Source: an uncultured Haloferula sp.
GTDB lineage: Bacteria; Verrucomicrobiota; Verrucomicrobiae; Verrucomicrobiales; Akkermansiaceae
Reading direction: 5' to 3'
Assembly (NCBI GenBank): GCA_946885645.1
Contig: CAMPGU010000258.1
Coordinates: forward strand, 1 to 5,828
DNA length: 5,828 nucleotides
In this document: one piece after another, positions 1 through 5,367 of the stretch
Position numbering within the stretch: position 1 is the stretch's first letter
Layout: every line of letters begins with the position of its first letter
Program-made: the position numbers and the translations under genes
Notes under the pieces: model-generated
What the model saw: the letters and a program-made list of their open reading frames with translations, nothing else
Database searches by the model: none
Told to the model about the DNA's origin: nothing

Positions 1-274
1 TGTGGAAGGATTTCATCTCCTTCCGGAAAATGTTCGCCAGTCCGTCCCGCTCGCTGTCCCGCCGGCGGAAGACGTAAGGCTGCCCGAGCGGCATATTCAG
101 CTTTGCGCAGCCGATGCCCACGCCATCCTGGCCGCGGTTATGCTGCTTTTCCATCAGCAGGAAAAGCTTGTGGAATCCCCACAACGCGGTGCCGTAGCGG
201 TCGTAGTAGTAGGCCAGCGGTTTGCGGAGCCTTACGGCGGCGATTCCGCATTCGTGCTTCAGGAAGTCGCTCAT
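1..274 (-). CDS. purF: Amidophosphoribosyltransferase (glutamine PRPP amidotransferase), N-terminal part, cut by window edge
   Basis: This is the first enzyme of purine synthesis: it moves the amide nitrogen of glutamine onto PRPP to give 5-phosphoribosylamine, in the cytoplasm. Only the first 91 codons lie in the window; the rest, including the phosphoribosyltransferase domain, is beyond base 1. The visible part is a class II (Ntn) glutamine amidotransferase domain. It has HECGIAAV with the candidate nucleophile Cys9, and QHNRGQDGVGIG at residues 44-55, where the conserved Arg47-Gly48 helps bind glutamine. The short leader before the Cys and the segment YYYDRYGTALWGFHKLFLLM match the Bacteroidetes/Verrucomicrobia form rather than the E. 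coli form, which begins Met-Cys. The Cys must be freed by N-terminal processing, as known for the family. The ATG at 274 is chosen because the family-like sequence begins there. It lies 16 nt after the purM stop with no Shine-Dalgarno sequence, so it is probably cotranscribed with purM. Confidence 0.93.
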   Translation of the reverse strand, partial: MSDFLKHECGIAAVRLRKPLAYYYDRYGTALWGFHKLFLLMEKQHNRGQDGVGIGCAKLNMPLGQPYVFRRRDSERDGLANIFRKEMKSFH

Positions 275-290
275 GTGTCGCTGCTGGGGC

Positions 291-1286
291 TCACTCGCCG
301 CGGACTTTCACCCGAACCCCCTCGGTGTCAACCAAGGTACCCAAAATGGTACCGCCGGGGCCGGCGGAAAGGACCGCTTCCGCCTGATCGGGAGAAACGA
401 TGGCCACCCAACCGATGCCCATGTTGAAGGTATGGAAGCGGTCGTCCTGATCGACGTGGGCGAGCAGCTTGCCGATGCCGGGGAGATCCCAAGCCGGAAT
501 TTCCAGATCGGCGCCAAAGCCGCGGAAGAGGCGCTCCAGATTTTCAGGGAGGCCGCCGCCGGTGATGTGGGAGTATGCCTTGGGCGTCACCCCGGCCGCG
601 CGAATGTCGCGCACCACATCATGGTAGAGACGGGTCGGCTCCAGGAAGCCCAGCAGTTCCTCGTCGCTCACGCAGCCGGGATGCTCCTGCAGCACGCGGC
701 GCACGAGGCTCCAGCCGTTGGCATGGATGCTGGCGGACTTGTAGCCTACCAGCACGTCGCCCACCCGCAGCGAGGAGGGATCGACAAGGCCCGGCTTCTC
801 CGCACAGCCGATGCAAAATCCGGAAAGCTCGATCACATCCGGCGGGACGATCCCGGGCATCTCGGCGGTCTCGCCACCGGCCAGAATACAGTCGCAGGAC
901 GCAAGGTAGTCGGCCATGCCGCCGATCAGGCGCGTGATCTTTTCCTCATCGAGAGCAGCGATCCCGATGTAGTCGAGAAAGAGCAAGGGATCGCCGCCGG
1001 TAGTGAGGATGTCGTTCACGCTCATCGCCACCAGATCCTTTCCGGCGGTTTCAAGCAGGTCGTGCTCCAGGAGCAGTTCCAGCTTCGTCCCCACCCCGTC
1101 GCAACCGGTCACGATCACCGGCTCTTTATAAGAGCTCAGATCGTAACACGCAGCGAAGAGCCCGAAAGCTCCGAGGAGCTTGCGGTTCTGCTGCGTGCGG
1201 GCCACGTGGCTCTTAATATCACCCACCAAGGCGGCCGCTCTGCGCGTGTCCACCCCGGCCTGCCGGTAAGTCAGCTTTGCTCCCAT
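291..1286 (-). CDS. purM: Phosphoribosylformylglycinamidine cyclo-ligase (AIR synthetase)
   Basis: The enzyme closes the imidazole ring: FGAM + ATP gives AIR + ADP + Pi, the fifth step of IMP synthesis, in the cytoplasm. The 331-aa product has the expected family length (about 345 aa in E. coli). Visible motifs in order are YRQAGVD near the N-terminus, DGVGTKL (residues 63-69), VNDILTTGGDPLLFLDY (90-106), GGETAEMPG (137-145), SIHANGWSLVRR (186-197), HITGGGLPENL (240-250) and FNMGIGW (287-293). All are hallmark blocks of the PurM ATP-binding superfamily. I chose the ATG at 1286 because homologous sequence starts at MGAKLTYRQAGVD. An in-frame GTG at 1331 would add 15 residues without family similarity. 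No clear ribosome binding site precedes either start. It is the upstream gene of a purM-purF pair and probably uses a promoter in the AT-rich region to its right. Confidence 0.96.
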   Translation of the reverse strand: MGAKLTYRQAGVDTRRAAALVGDIKSHVARTQQNRKLLGAFGLFAACYDLSSYKEPVIVTGCDGVGTKLELLLEHDLLETAGKDLVAMSVNDILTTGGDPLLFLDYIGIAALDEEKITRLIGGMADYLASCDCILAGGETAEMPGIVPPDVIELSGFCIGCAEKPGLVDPSSLRVGDVLVGYKSASIHANGWSLVRRVLQEHPGCVSDEELLGFLEPTRLYHDVVRDIRAAGVTPKAYSHITGGGLPENLERLFRGFGADLEIPAWDLPGIGKLLAHVDQDDRFHTFNMGIGWVAIVSPDQAEAVLSAGPGGTILGTLVDTEGVRVKVRGE

Positions 1287-1360
1287 GCGTGCTCGGTGCG
1301 CGGGTTGTAACAGCGACCCCCCGGTGGTCACGCGGAATCCAAACTATTTTCGCGGGCAAG

Positions 1361-1376
1361 GCCGGGGAGCCCCGGC
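1361..1376. repeat. GC-rich inverted repeat in the purM leader
   Basis: GCCGGG at 1361-1366 pairs with CCCGGC at 1371-1376 around a GAGC loop. It lies about 75 nt upstream of the purM ATG and would fall inside the transcript if the candidate promoter at 1421-1448 is used. No T-run follows on either strand, so a simple terminator is unlikely. In a GC-rich genome it could be chance. Confidence 0.3.
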
Positions 1377-1420
1377 GAGGCCACCGGACCCGTCGGAAAT
1401 CGCAAAATTTTGGACCTCCC

Positions 1421-1448
1421 AATATTCCGATCTCATTTTACAGGTCAA
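1421..1448 (-). promoter_or_regulatory. Candidate sigma70-like promoter for purM-purF
   Basis: Reading the minus strand, TTGACC (1448-1443, five of six consensus -35 bases) is followed after 16 nt by AATATT (1426-1421, four of six -10 bases). A start near 1414 would give a leader of roughly 130 nt before the purM ATG. It sits in the AT-rich part of the divergent region, where a promoter is expected. The call is by eye only. Confidence 0.3.
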
Positions 1449-1459
1449 ACCAGTGTTTG
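1446..1459. repeat. Small dyad (possible operator) overlapping the purM -35 candidate
   Basis: CAAAC at 1446-1450 and GTTTG at 1455-1459 form perfect 5-bp arms around CAGT. The dyad overlaps the candidate -35 element of purM. The arms recall the CAAAC/GTTTG core of the E. coli PurR site, but there the half-sites abut while here 4 nt separate them. A PurR site is therefore not supported; at most this is a possible binding site for some dimeric regulator. Confidence 0.2.
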
Positions 1460-1586
1460 GCAGGTAAAAAAGCTCGTTAGAGCATTGACTATCGGTGTTA
1501 GGAGGTTTCCCTTATCGTCTGATGACCAAGATGTTTGGAAAATGTTCAAAAATTTATTGATTCGTTCTCAAAAAATTACTAAAGCC

Positions 1587-1615
1587 TAGATCCAACGGCG
1601 CCCCAAATATTTAAT
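1587..1615 (+). promoter_or_regulatory. Candidate promoter for the ABC exporter genes
   Basis: TTTAAT at 1610-1615 matches five of six -10 bases. Upstream by 17 nt lies TAGATC (1587-1592), matching only three of six -35 bases. A start near 1622 would leave a leader of about 50 nt before the ATG at 1674. It is the best-placed plus-strand candidate I found by eye, but the -35 is weak. Confidence 0.25.
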
Positions 1616-1673
1616 TAAACTTGAGTATTCACCCGTAATCTCTAGAAGCAGAAGAGAAAACGCTGCAAAAGGC

Positions 1674-2324
1674 ATGAATCCGCAGTCCCCAACGCTAAAG
1701 CTCCGAGCAGGCCTGACCATTGGTTACGGCACGCCCCTTGCCACGGCCCCGGAAGACATCGTGCTGAACGGAGGAACGCATTTCCTCATCGCCCGCAACG
1801 GCCGCGGCAAGACCACCCTCCTCCGGACTTTGGCTAAAACCCTGAAGCAGGTGGAAGGCGCGTTTGAAGCGGAGGGAAAAATGCAGTATCTGCCCGAAGA
1901 TCTCCGCTTCGATCCCGAAATCACCGCGGGGGGAATTTTTAAATCCTTGCTGCCGGCCTCCCGCCTGAAAGCTGCGAACGAGCTGGCGGACCGCGTTGAA
2001 TTGGATCTTCACAAGCCCTACGGCAAACTTTCCACCGGCAACCGCCGCAAGACCCACCTGATCGTCGCCGAACACTCGGTGAAAGAAGCGTGCGGGAATA
2101 TCCTGCTGCTCGACGAGCCCTTCAGCGGGCTGGACGCCTATGCGCGTGAGATTTTCGAGAACATCTGGCACCAGAGCACGGAAGCGGTGCTGCGCCTGGT
2201 GAGCTGCCACCCGGACTACGATTCGATGGGGATGCCCAGCGCGATCATGATTGAGGGCAAGGGCATCCGCCACACGACCGCCGCCGGCCAAACCTGGAGC
2301 CAACTCAAGCATCAGTTGAACTGA
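1674..2324 (+). CDS. ABC transporter ATP-binding protein (ABC-2/CcmA-like exporter type)
   Basis: This is a 216-aa single nucleotide-binding domain that would power the neighbouring permease from the cytoplasmic face. The Walker A is ARNGRGKTT (residues 40-48, Lys46), with Ala in place of the usual first Gly. The Q-loop region reads QYLPEDLRFDPE (71-82), with Glu rather than Gln, as is common in CcmA/ABC-2-type ATPases. The signature is LSTGNRRK (119-126), the Walker B ILLLDEP (143-149) with catalytic Glu148, the D-loop SGLD (151-154), and the H-loop His179 in SCHPD. All catalytic elements are therefore present. It is shorter than CcmA-type exporters, which often exceed 300 aa, because it lacks a C-terminal extension. 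The ATG at 1674 follows AAAAGG almost directly, an unconvincing ribosome site. The stop lies 8 nt before the permease start, which implies a transporter pair. The substrate cannot be read from the sequence. Confidence 0.9.
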   Translation: MNPQSPTLKLRAGLTIGYGTPLATAPEDIVLNGGTHFLIARNGRGKTTLLRTLAKTLKQVEGAFEAEGKMQYLPEDLRFDPEITAGGIFKSLLPASRLKAANELADRVELDLHKPYGKLSTGNRRKTHLIVAEHSVKEACGNILLLDEPFSGLDAYAREIFENIWHQSTEAVLRLVSCHPDYDSMGMPSAIMIEGKGIRHTTAAGQTWSQLKHQLN

Positions 2325-2332
2325 CGCCCGCC

Positions 2333-3100
2333 ATGCGACTCTTCCGTCTCACTACCGCCACCTTATTCCGACGCAAGTCGTGGGTAATCTGTGCGTTTGC
2401 CGTGGGAGTGCTGCCTTTCCTGCTGCAGCAGATCTCCACCGGCACGGAAAATCCCGCGCTGTTGAAGCCGGCGATCGCTCAAGCCACTTGGGCGATGGCG
2501 CTGTTGTCTGCGGTTTTCTGGGGCTTCTATACCGCCGCCAAGCAGGGCGAGTCCAACGCCCGCTCCGGAGTGGGCGAGTATTTCATGACCACCGGGGTCT
2601 CCCCGACCCGCCAGCTCTTCGAAATCTGGCTTTCGATTTTCACCTTCCTCGCTCCGCTTCCGCTGATCGCCGCCGGCGTCTGCGTCTTTGCGGCCAGCCC
2701 GTCGATGCCGGACGAGCGCAGCATGTGGATCGCCACGAATCTCCAGTACGCCGTCCTTTATCTCCTCGTCATGGCTCCTTTGGTGGCCGTGGCCGCGGCG
2801 ATCGCCTCGCGATTCGGCGGCATCTGCGGATTCCTCACCTCCGGCGGCCTCGCCCTCTACGGACTCTACGGCGTCGGCTACTTGCGGTACTTGGGAGACC
2901 TCCAGGGAAATCCGGTGCTCAAGTGGCTCTGGGCTTTCTCGCCGCACTACCACTTCGCCGATCCGACCGAGCGGCTCCGCTACAAGCTCGGTGCCATCGC
3001 TTGGGACAAGTTCCCGCTCCTTCTCGCCTATTTCGGCGGCATCCTGCTCGTCTATGCCGCCCTCTCCCGCCTGATATTCCGCGCACGCGCGACCGCCTGA
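2333..3100 (+). CDS. Putative ABC-2-type permease (six-helix integral membrane protein)
   Basis: This 255-aa hydrophobic protein is the likely membrane partner of the ATPase encoded just upstream. By eye it has six membrane segments, roughly residues 16-34, 49-69, 97-121, 138-159, 162-183 and 228-248, with a basic N-terminus (RLFR, FRRK) that suits a cytoplasmic start. Six helices in a polypeptide of about 250 aa is the usual ABC-2 half-transporter layout, with two copies plus two ATPase subunits expected. The loop after helix 2, with SGVGEYFMTTGVSPTRQ (78-94), resembles the coupling-helix region of such permeases. The 8-nt gap suggests translational coupling, and no Shine-Dalgarno sequence precedes the ATG. 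Family membership rests on topology and context rather than on a recognised motif, and the cargo is unknown. Confidence 0.75.
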   Translation: MRLFRLTTATLFRRKSWVICAFAVGVLPFLLQQISTGTENPALLKPAIAQATWAMALLSAVFWGFYTAAKQGESNARSGVGEYFMTTGVSPTRQLFEIWLSIFTFLAPLPLIAAGVCVFAASPSMPDERSMWIATNLQYAVLYLLVMAPLVAVAAAIASRFGGICGFLTSGGLALYGLYGVGYLRYLGDLQGNPVLKWLWAFSPHYHFADPTERLRYKLGAIAWDKFPLLLAYFGGILLVYAALSRLIFRARATA

Positions 3101-3102
3101 CA

Positions 3103-3115
3103 TTCCCCTTTCCTC
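3103..3115 (+). repeat. 13-nt pyrimidine tract, copy 1 of 2
   Basis: TTCCCCTTTCCTC lies in the gap between the permease stop and the 282-aa gene, 28 nt before its ATG. An identical tract occurs in the next intergenic gap (4008-4020). The leader contains no Shine-Dalgarno sequence. Whether the repeat functions in translation or RNA stability, or is chance in pyrimidine-rich leaders, cannot be told from one locus. Confidence 0.5.
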
Positions 3116-3143
3116 AGCCCCGTTCACGCAAGCTCGCTGCCCC

Positions 3144-3992
3144 ATGAAGCTTCGCAACATCACGGTCACCTCCCTACTCGCCCTCTCCGGGCTGGGGTTG
3201 TGGACGTACGGCTCGGCCAAACTGGCCGGAGGCGGGGATTTCAATTACCGCCCGAACCCGTTGGGAATCAAGATGAGTCCCTACGGGCAAGTCATCGCCC
3301 TGGCAGTGCAGGGGGGCATCGATTCGGACTGGCACGGCACCGACACCAGTGACTTGGCCTGCACCGCTTGCGGCCACGAGCACGGCGCACCGGCCTCCGG
3401 CTCCTGTCCCGAAGCAGGCGGGAAAGGACCGCTCGCATGGCTGGCGAAAGTCGAAAGAGCGGCGACCGAAAAAACCAACGTCGCGCCGCGGACGCCCGGC
3501 CACAAATTTTACCTCCGCCGCCAGGTGGAAGACAAATTGCGCTTGGCTTGGGAGCTGGATCCCTCGAACTACGCGAACTACAACTCCTACCACCTTTTCC
3601 TCACCGAGCCGCAAGTCGGCACTCGCCCGATCATCACCGAAAAGGTGATCGAGCTCTCCCGCCTCACCATCCGCTATTGCCTCTCCCAGGACAGCGATCC
3701 ACGAGCGGCCCTCACCGCCGCCTCCGCCGCTTCCAACATTCTGGAGCTGATGTTCCTCCACAAGGAGAACTACACCCGGGAGCAGATGCGCGAGCAACTG
3801 GCGGTGCTGGACCAAGCGCTCGCACGGACCCACGAGCTGACGCAACGCTGGAACGAGGAAGGTAATTTCGAGCGTCTTTCCGAAGTGCGCGTCCAGGACA
3901 TGCAGCAGCGCTTGGAATTCATCACCAAAATGCGGGACGTCTGCGAAAGGACCCTGCAACGGCTCTCCGGACCCGACAGCTCCGGACTCTAA
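3144..3992 (+). CDS. Membrane-anchored or exported protein of unknown function with a C-x2-C-x-H-x-H cluster
   Basis: I do not recognise this 282-aa protein. The N-terminus (MKLRN, then hydrophobic residues 6-22) looks like a signal peptide or single membrane anchor. There is no lipobox Cys; cleavage after Ala25 is conceivable. Next comes SPYGQVIALAVQGGIDSDWH (45-64). Then comes a Cys/His cluster: Cys73, Cys76, His78 and His80, with Cys88 following, in a Gly/Ala/Pro-rich stretch. This could bind a metal or form disulfides outside the cytoplasm. From about 125 to 273 the sequence is charged and probably helical. WELDPSNYANYNSYHLFL (136-153) is reminiscent of a TPR-type helix pair, and 212-272 could be long amphipathic helices. 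It lies 43 nt after the permease and 37 nt before the PilT-like ATPase. An accessory role in either the export or the pilus-like machinery is inference only. The ATG at 3144 is favoured because the signal-like segment starts there. Confidence 0.75.
   Translation: MKLRNITVTSLLALSGLGLWTYGSAKLAGGGDFNYRPNPLGIKMSPYGQVIALAVQGGIDSDWHGTDTSDLACTACGHEHGAPASGSCPEAGGKGPLAWLAKVERAATEKTNVAPRTPGHKFYLRRQVEDKLRLAWELDPSNYANYNSYHLFLTEPQVGTRPIITEKVIELSRLTIRYCLSQDSDPRAALTAASAASNILELMFLHKENYTREQMREQLAVLDQALARTHELTQRWNEEGNFERLSEVRVQDMQQRLEFITKMRDVCERTLQRLSGPDSSGL
3966..3986 (+). repeat. Hairpin at the 3' end of the 282-aa gene
   Basis: TCCGGA at 3966-3971 and again at 3981-3986 is self-complementary, so the copies form a 6-bp stem with a 9-nt loop ending just before the TAA (3990-3992). 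The element is also a direct repeat of CTCCGGA (3965-3971 and 3980-3986). No T-run follows at once, so it is not a canonical terminator. It could stabilise the 3' end or partly separate the two halves of the gene set. Confidence 0.35.
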
Positions 3993-4007
3993 TACCGCTC
4001 CATACCT

Positions 4008-4020
4008 TTCCCCTTTCCTC
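4008..4020 (+). repeat. 13-nt pyrimidine tract, copy 2 of 2
   Basis: This is the same TTCCCCTTTCCTC as at 3103-3115, here 9 nt before the ATPase ATG, inside a leader that is nearly all pyrimidine from 4005 to 4029. The leader has no purine-rich ribosome site, so initiation at 4030 must rely on something other than Shine-Dalgarno pairing, unless the downstream ATG at 4108 is used. Confidence 0.5.
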
Positions 4021-4029
4021 TTTCTTCCC

Positions 4030-5304
4030 ATGTTCACTGCCGTACACGAACCGCCCCCGCTCCCCGTCGCTCAGTCGCCGGCGGCGGTCCCGCGATTTGT
4101 ACAAGGGATGGACGGGACGACGCTGCTGGGAATCATCTTCCGGACCTGCAAGGAATTGCGGGTTTCGGATATCCAGATGCGGTCGGACCGGCCCGTTTAC
4201 ATCCACACCAACAAGGGGGTGGAGAAGCTTGATTTCCTGGGGATGCTCACCCCCGCCCACATGGACGAGATCCTGAAGGAGCTCATCCGCAACCGGGAGA
4301 GCGGAAGCCACGGCTTCGGCGAAGGAGAAGATCTCAATCTGCGCTCGGACGAGAAGATCGAGCTCGCGATCCGTGATTTCTCGGAACGCAAGGTGGCCGA
4401 CTTCTCCTGCGATGGCATCCCGATGGGAGCGAACGGCGAGCGTTCCGGCCGCCTCCGTATCCAAGCGCATCTCAGCTCTTCCGGCCTCGGGGTCACCTGC
4501 CGTATCCTCAACGATTTCATCCCCGAACTGGAGAGCCTGGGGATCGACGCCGACACGAATACCGTGCTGCGCCAGGCGGTGCAGAAGCGCGCCGGTCTCT
4601 GCCTGGTCACGGGTCCTACCGGCTCCGGCAAGTCCACCACCCTCGCCGCGCTGATCGATTGGCTGCGCCGCAACCATGGCAAGCACATCGTGACGGTGGA
4701 AGACCCGATCGAGTATCAATACCCCGACGATATGGAGGACCCGGTGTATCCGGGCCGGCGGATCCCCTGCCCCAGCGTGGTGACGCAGCAGGAAGTCGGC
4801 CGGGATGTCCACTCCTACCGCCAGGGCCTGAAGGACGTGCTGCGGAAAGCGCCCCACGTGATCCTCCTGGGGGAAATCCGCGATCGCGAAGCGATGGAAA
4901 CGTGCATGGAGGCCGCACAGACCGGTCACTTGGTACTTTCCACCCTGCACACGACCGGCGCCGTCAAAACCATCGGCCGTATCCTCGAGCTGTATCCGAA
5001 GGACAACCATGCCGCGGTCCTCTCCCGCCTGGCGGAAATCCTCATCTTCATCCACTCGCAGGGTCTTCTGAACGGCATCCAGAAGCGGGTGCTCACCTAC
5101 GAATTCCTTCAAAACAACGATGACTCCGTGGCCTCCGCGATCGCCAACTACGACGGGGGAGCCCGCTCGCTGGAAGACGTGATCCGCCGCGCCGGAAACA
5201 TCGAATGGGACGCCAACCTGCGCCGCCTGATGCGCCAGGGCCTGATCACCGAACACACTTTCGAGAACGCACGCATGAACCGGGAGGATTCAGAAATCCT
5301 CTAG
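4030..5304 (+). CDS. PilT/PilU-family secretion ATPase (type IV pilus / type II secretion superfamily), divergent
   Basis: This 424-aa cytoplasmic hexameric-type ATPase should drive movement (classically retraction) of a pilus or pseudopilus. A proline-rich leader (residues 8-21) precedes the N-terminal PAS-like domain, recognisable at LRVSDIQM (43-50; PilT has SDLH here). The C-terminal RecA-like domain has Walker A GPTGSGKS (195-202, Lys201), Asp box VTVEDPIE (221-228), Walker B VILLGEIRD (277-285, Glu282) and His box GHLVLSTLHTT (299-309). The GspE/PilB tetracysteine zinc motif and N1 domain are absent, which favours PilT/PilU over an assembly ATPase. Oddities: about 25 extra residues near 100-125; about 13 extra residues between the Asp box and TQQEVGRD (252-259), rich in Asp and Pro; and no recognisable AIRNLIRE motif in the C-terminal part, where DDSVASAIANYDGG stands instead. 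The ATG at 4108 (Met27), just before the conserved region and preceded by AAGGG, is a possible alternative start. A pseudopilin gene follows after 63 nt. DotB-like ATPases are a less likely alternative. Confidence 0.88.
   Translation: MFTAVHEPPPLPVAQSPAAVPRFVQGMDGTTLLGIIFRTCKELRVSDIQMRSDRPVYIHTNKGVEKLDFLGMLTPAHMDEILKELIRNRESGSHGFGEGEDLNLRSDEKIELAIRDFSERKVADFSCDGIPMGANGERSGRLRIQAHLSSSGLGVTCRILNDFIPELESLGIDADTNTVLRQAVQKRAGLCLVTGPTGSGKSTTLAALIDWLRRNHGKHIVTVEDPIEYQYPDDMEDPVYPGRRIPCPSVVTQQEVGRDVHSYRQGLKDVLRKAPHVILLGEIRDREAMETCMEAAQTGHLVLSTLHTTGAVKTIGRILELYPKDNHAAVLSRLAEILIFIHSQGLLNGIQKRVLTYEFLQNNDDSVASAIANYDGGARSLEDVIRRAGNIEWDANLRRLMRQGLITEHTFENARMNREDSEIL
5284..5301 (+). repeat. Hairpin abutting the ATPase stop codon
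   Basis: GAGGATT (5284-5290) pairs perfectly with AATCCTC (5295-5301) around a CAGA loop, and a G-U pair can extend it into the TAG stop (5302-5304). No T-run follows, so it does not look like a Rho-independent terminator. Its place just upstream of a pilin-like gene suits a processing or stability element that would let the small structural protein be made in excess, but that is inference. Confidence 0.4.
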
Positions 5305-5367
5305 CTCATCCGTGCGCTCTCCTGCCGACAGAAACTGAAAGACACACCCAAAGACAACACACCAAAC
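5305..5367 (+). promoter_or_regulatory. A/C-rich, Shine-Dalgarno-free leader of the pseudopilin gene
   Basis: From 5338 to the ATG the leader is almost only A and C, with two G (5341, 5353). AAAGACA occurs twice (5338-5344 and 5350-5356), as does ACACACC (5342-5348 and 5357-5363), so the stretch is an imperfect tandem repeat. GAAACTGA occurs at 5331-5338 and again across the start codon (5370-5377). Such an unstructured leader would keep the start codon open without Shine-Dalgarno pairing. I see no convincing promoter hexamers here. Confidence 0.4.

Larger units (their letters stand above)
1287..1673. other. Divergent intergenic region, partly AT-rich, no gene seen
   Basis: These 387 nt separate purM (minus) from the ABC ATPase gene (plus). 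The half next to purM is GC-rich; the other half is AT-rich (42 G or C among the 120 bases 1501-1620). I see no ORF with family-like sequence, no tRNA and no mobile-element ends. The layout suits two divergent promoters, and weak sigma70-like candidates for each direction are listed separately. The long leader on the purM side leaves room for regulation of purine genes, but I recognise no riboswitch, and the conserved purine-aptamer core is not apparent. Confidence 0.7.

Noticed and set aside
222..1310. Long plus-strand ORF (about 362 codons) antisense to purM
   Set aside because: It lies almost wholly opposite a gene with every PurM motif. Its translation shows no family-like motif, and such ORFs are expected from GC-rich codon bias.
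1287..1331. N-terminal extension of PurM from the in-frame GTG at 1331
   Set aside because: The added 15 residues have no family similarity, while the ATG at 1286 starts where PurM homology begins.
1485..1490. TTGACT as a plus-strand -35 box for the ABC genes
   Set aside because: No acceptable -10 hexamer lies 15-19 nt downstream; TATCGT starts 22 nt away.
1522..1560. 12-codon ORF in the AT-rich intergenic region, preceded by AGGAGG at 1500-1505
   Set aside because: The purine box is 16 nt from the ATG, too far for a normal ribosome site, and the peptide is too short and featureless to support as a gene.
1287..1673. Purine riboswitch or mobile-element remnant in the AT-rich region
   Set aside because: I could not find the conserved purine-aptamer core, terminal inverted repeats with target duplication, or a transposase fragment. 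AT-richness alone fits a divergent promoter region.
2363..3244. Minus-strand ORF opposite the permease gene, with similar ones opposite the ABC ATPase (1695-2312) and the 282-aa gene (3174-4037)
   Set aside because: Charged, low-complexity translations without domains, each opposite a better-supported gene.
3922..5256. Long minus-strand ORF (about 444 codons) opposite the PilT-like ATPase gene
   Set aside because: The plus strand encodes all the ATPase motifs over the same bases. The antisense product has no recognisable domain and is a codon-bias shadow.
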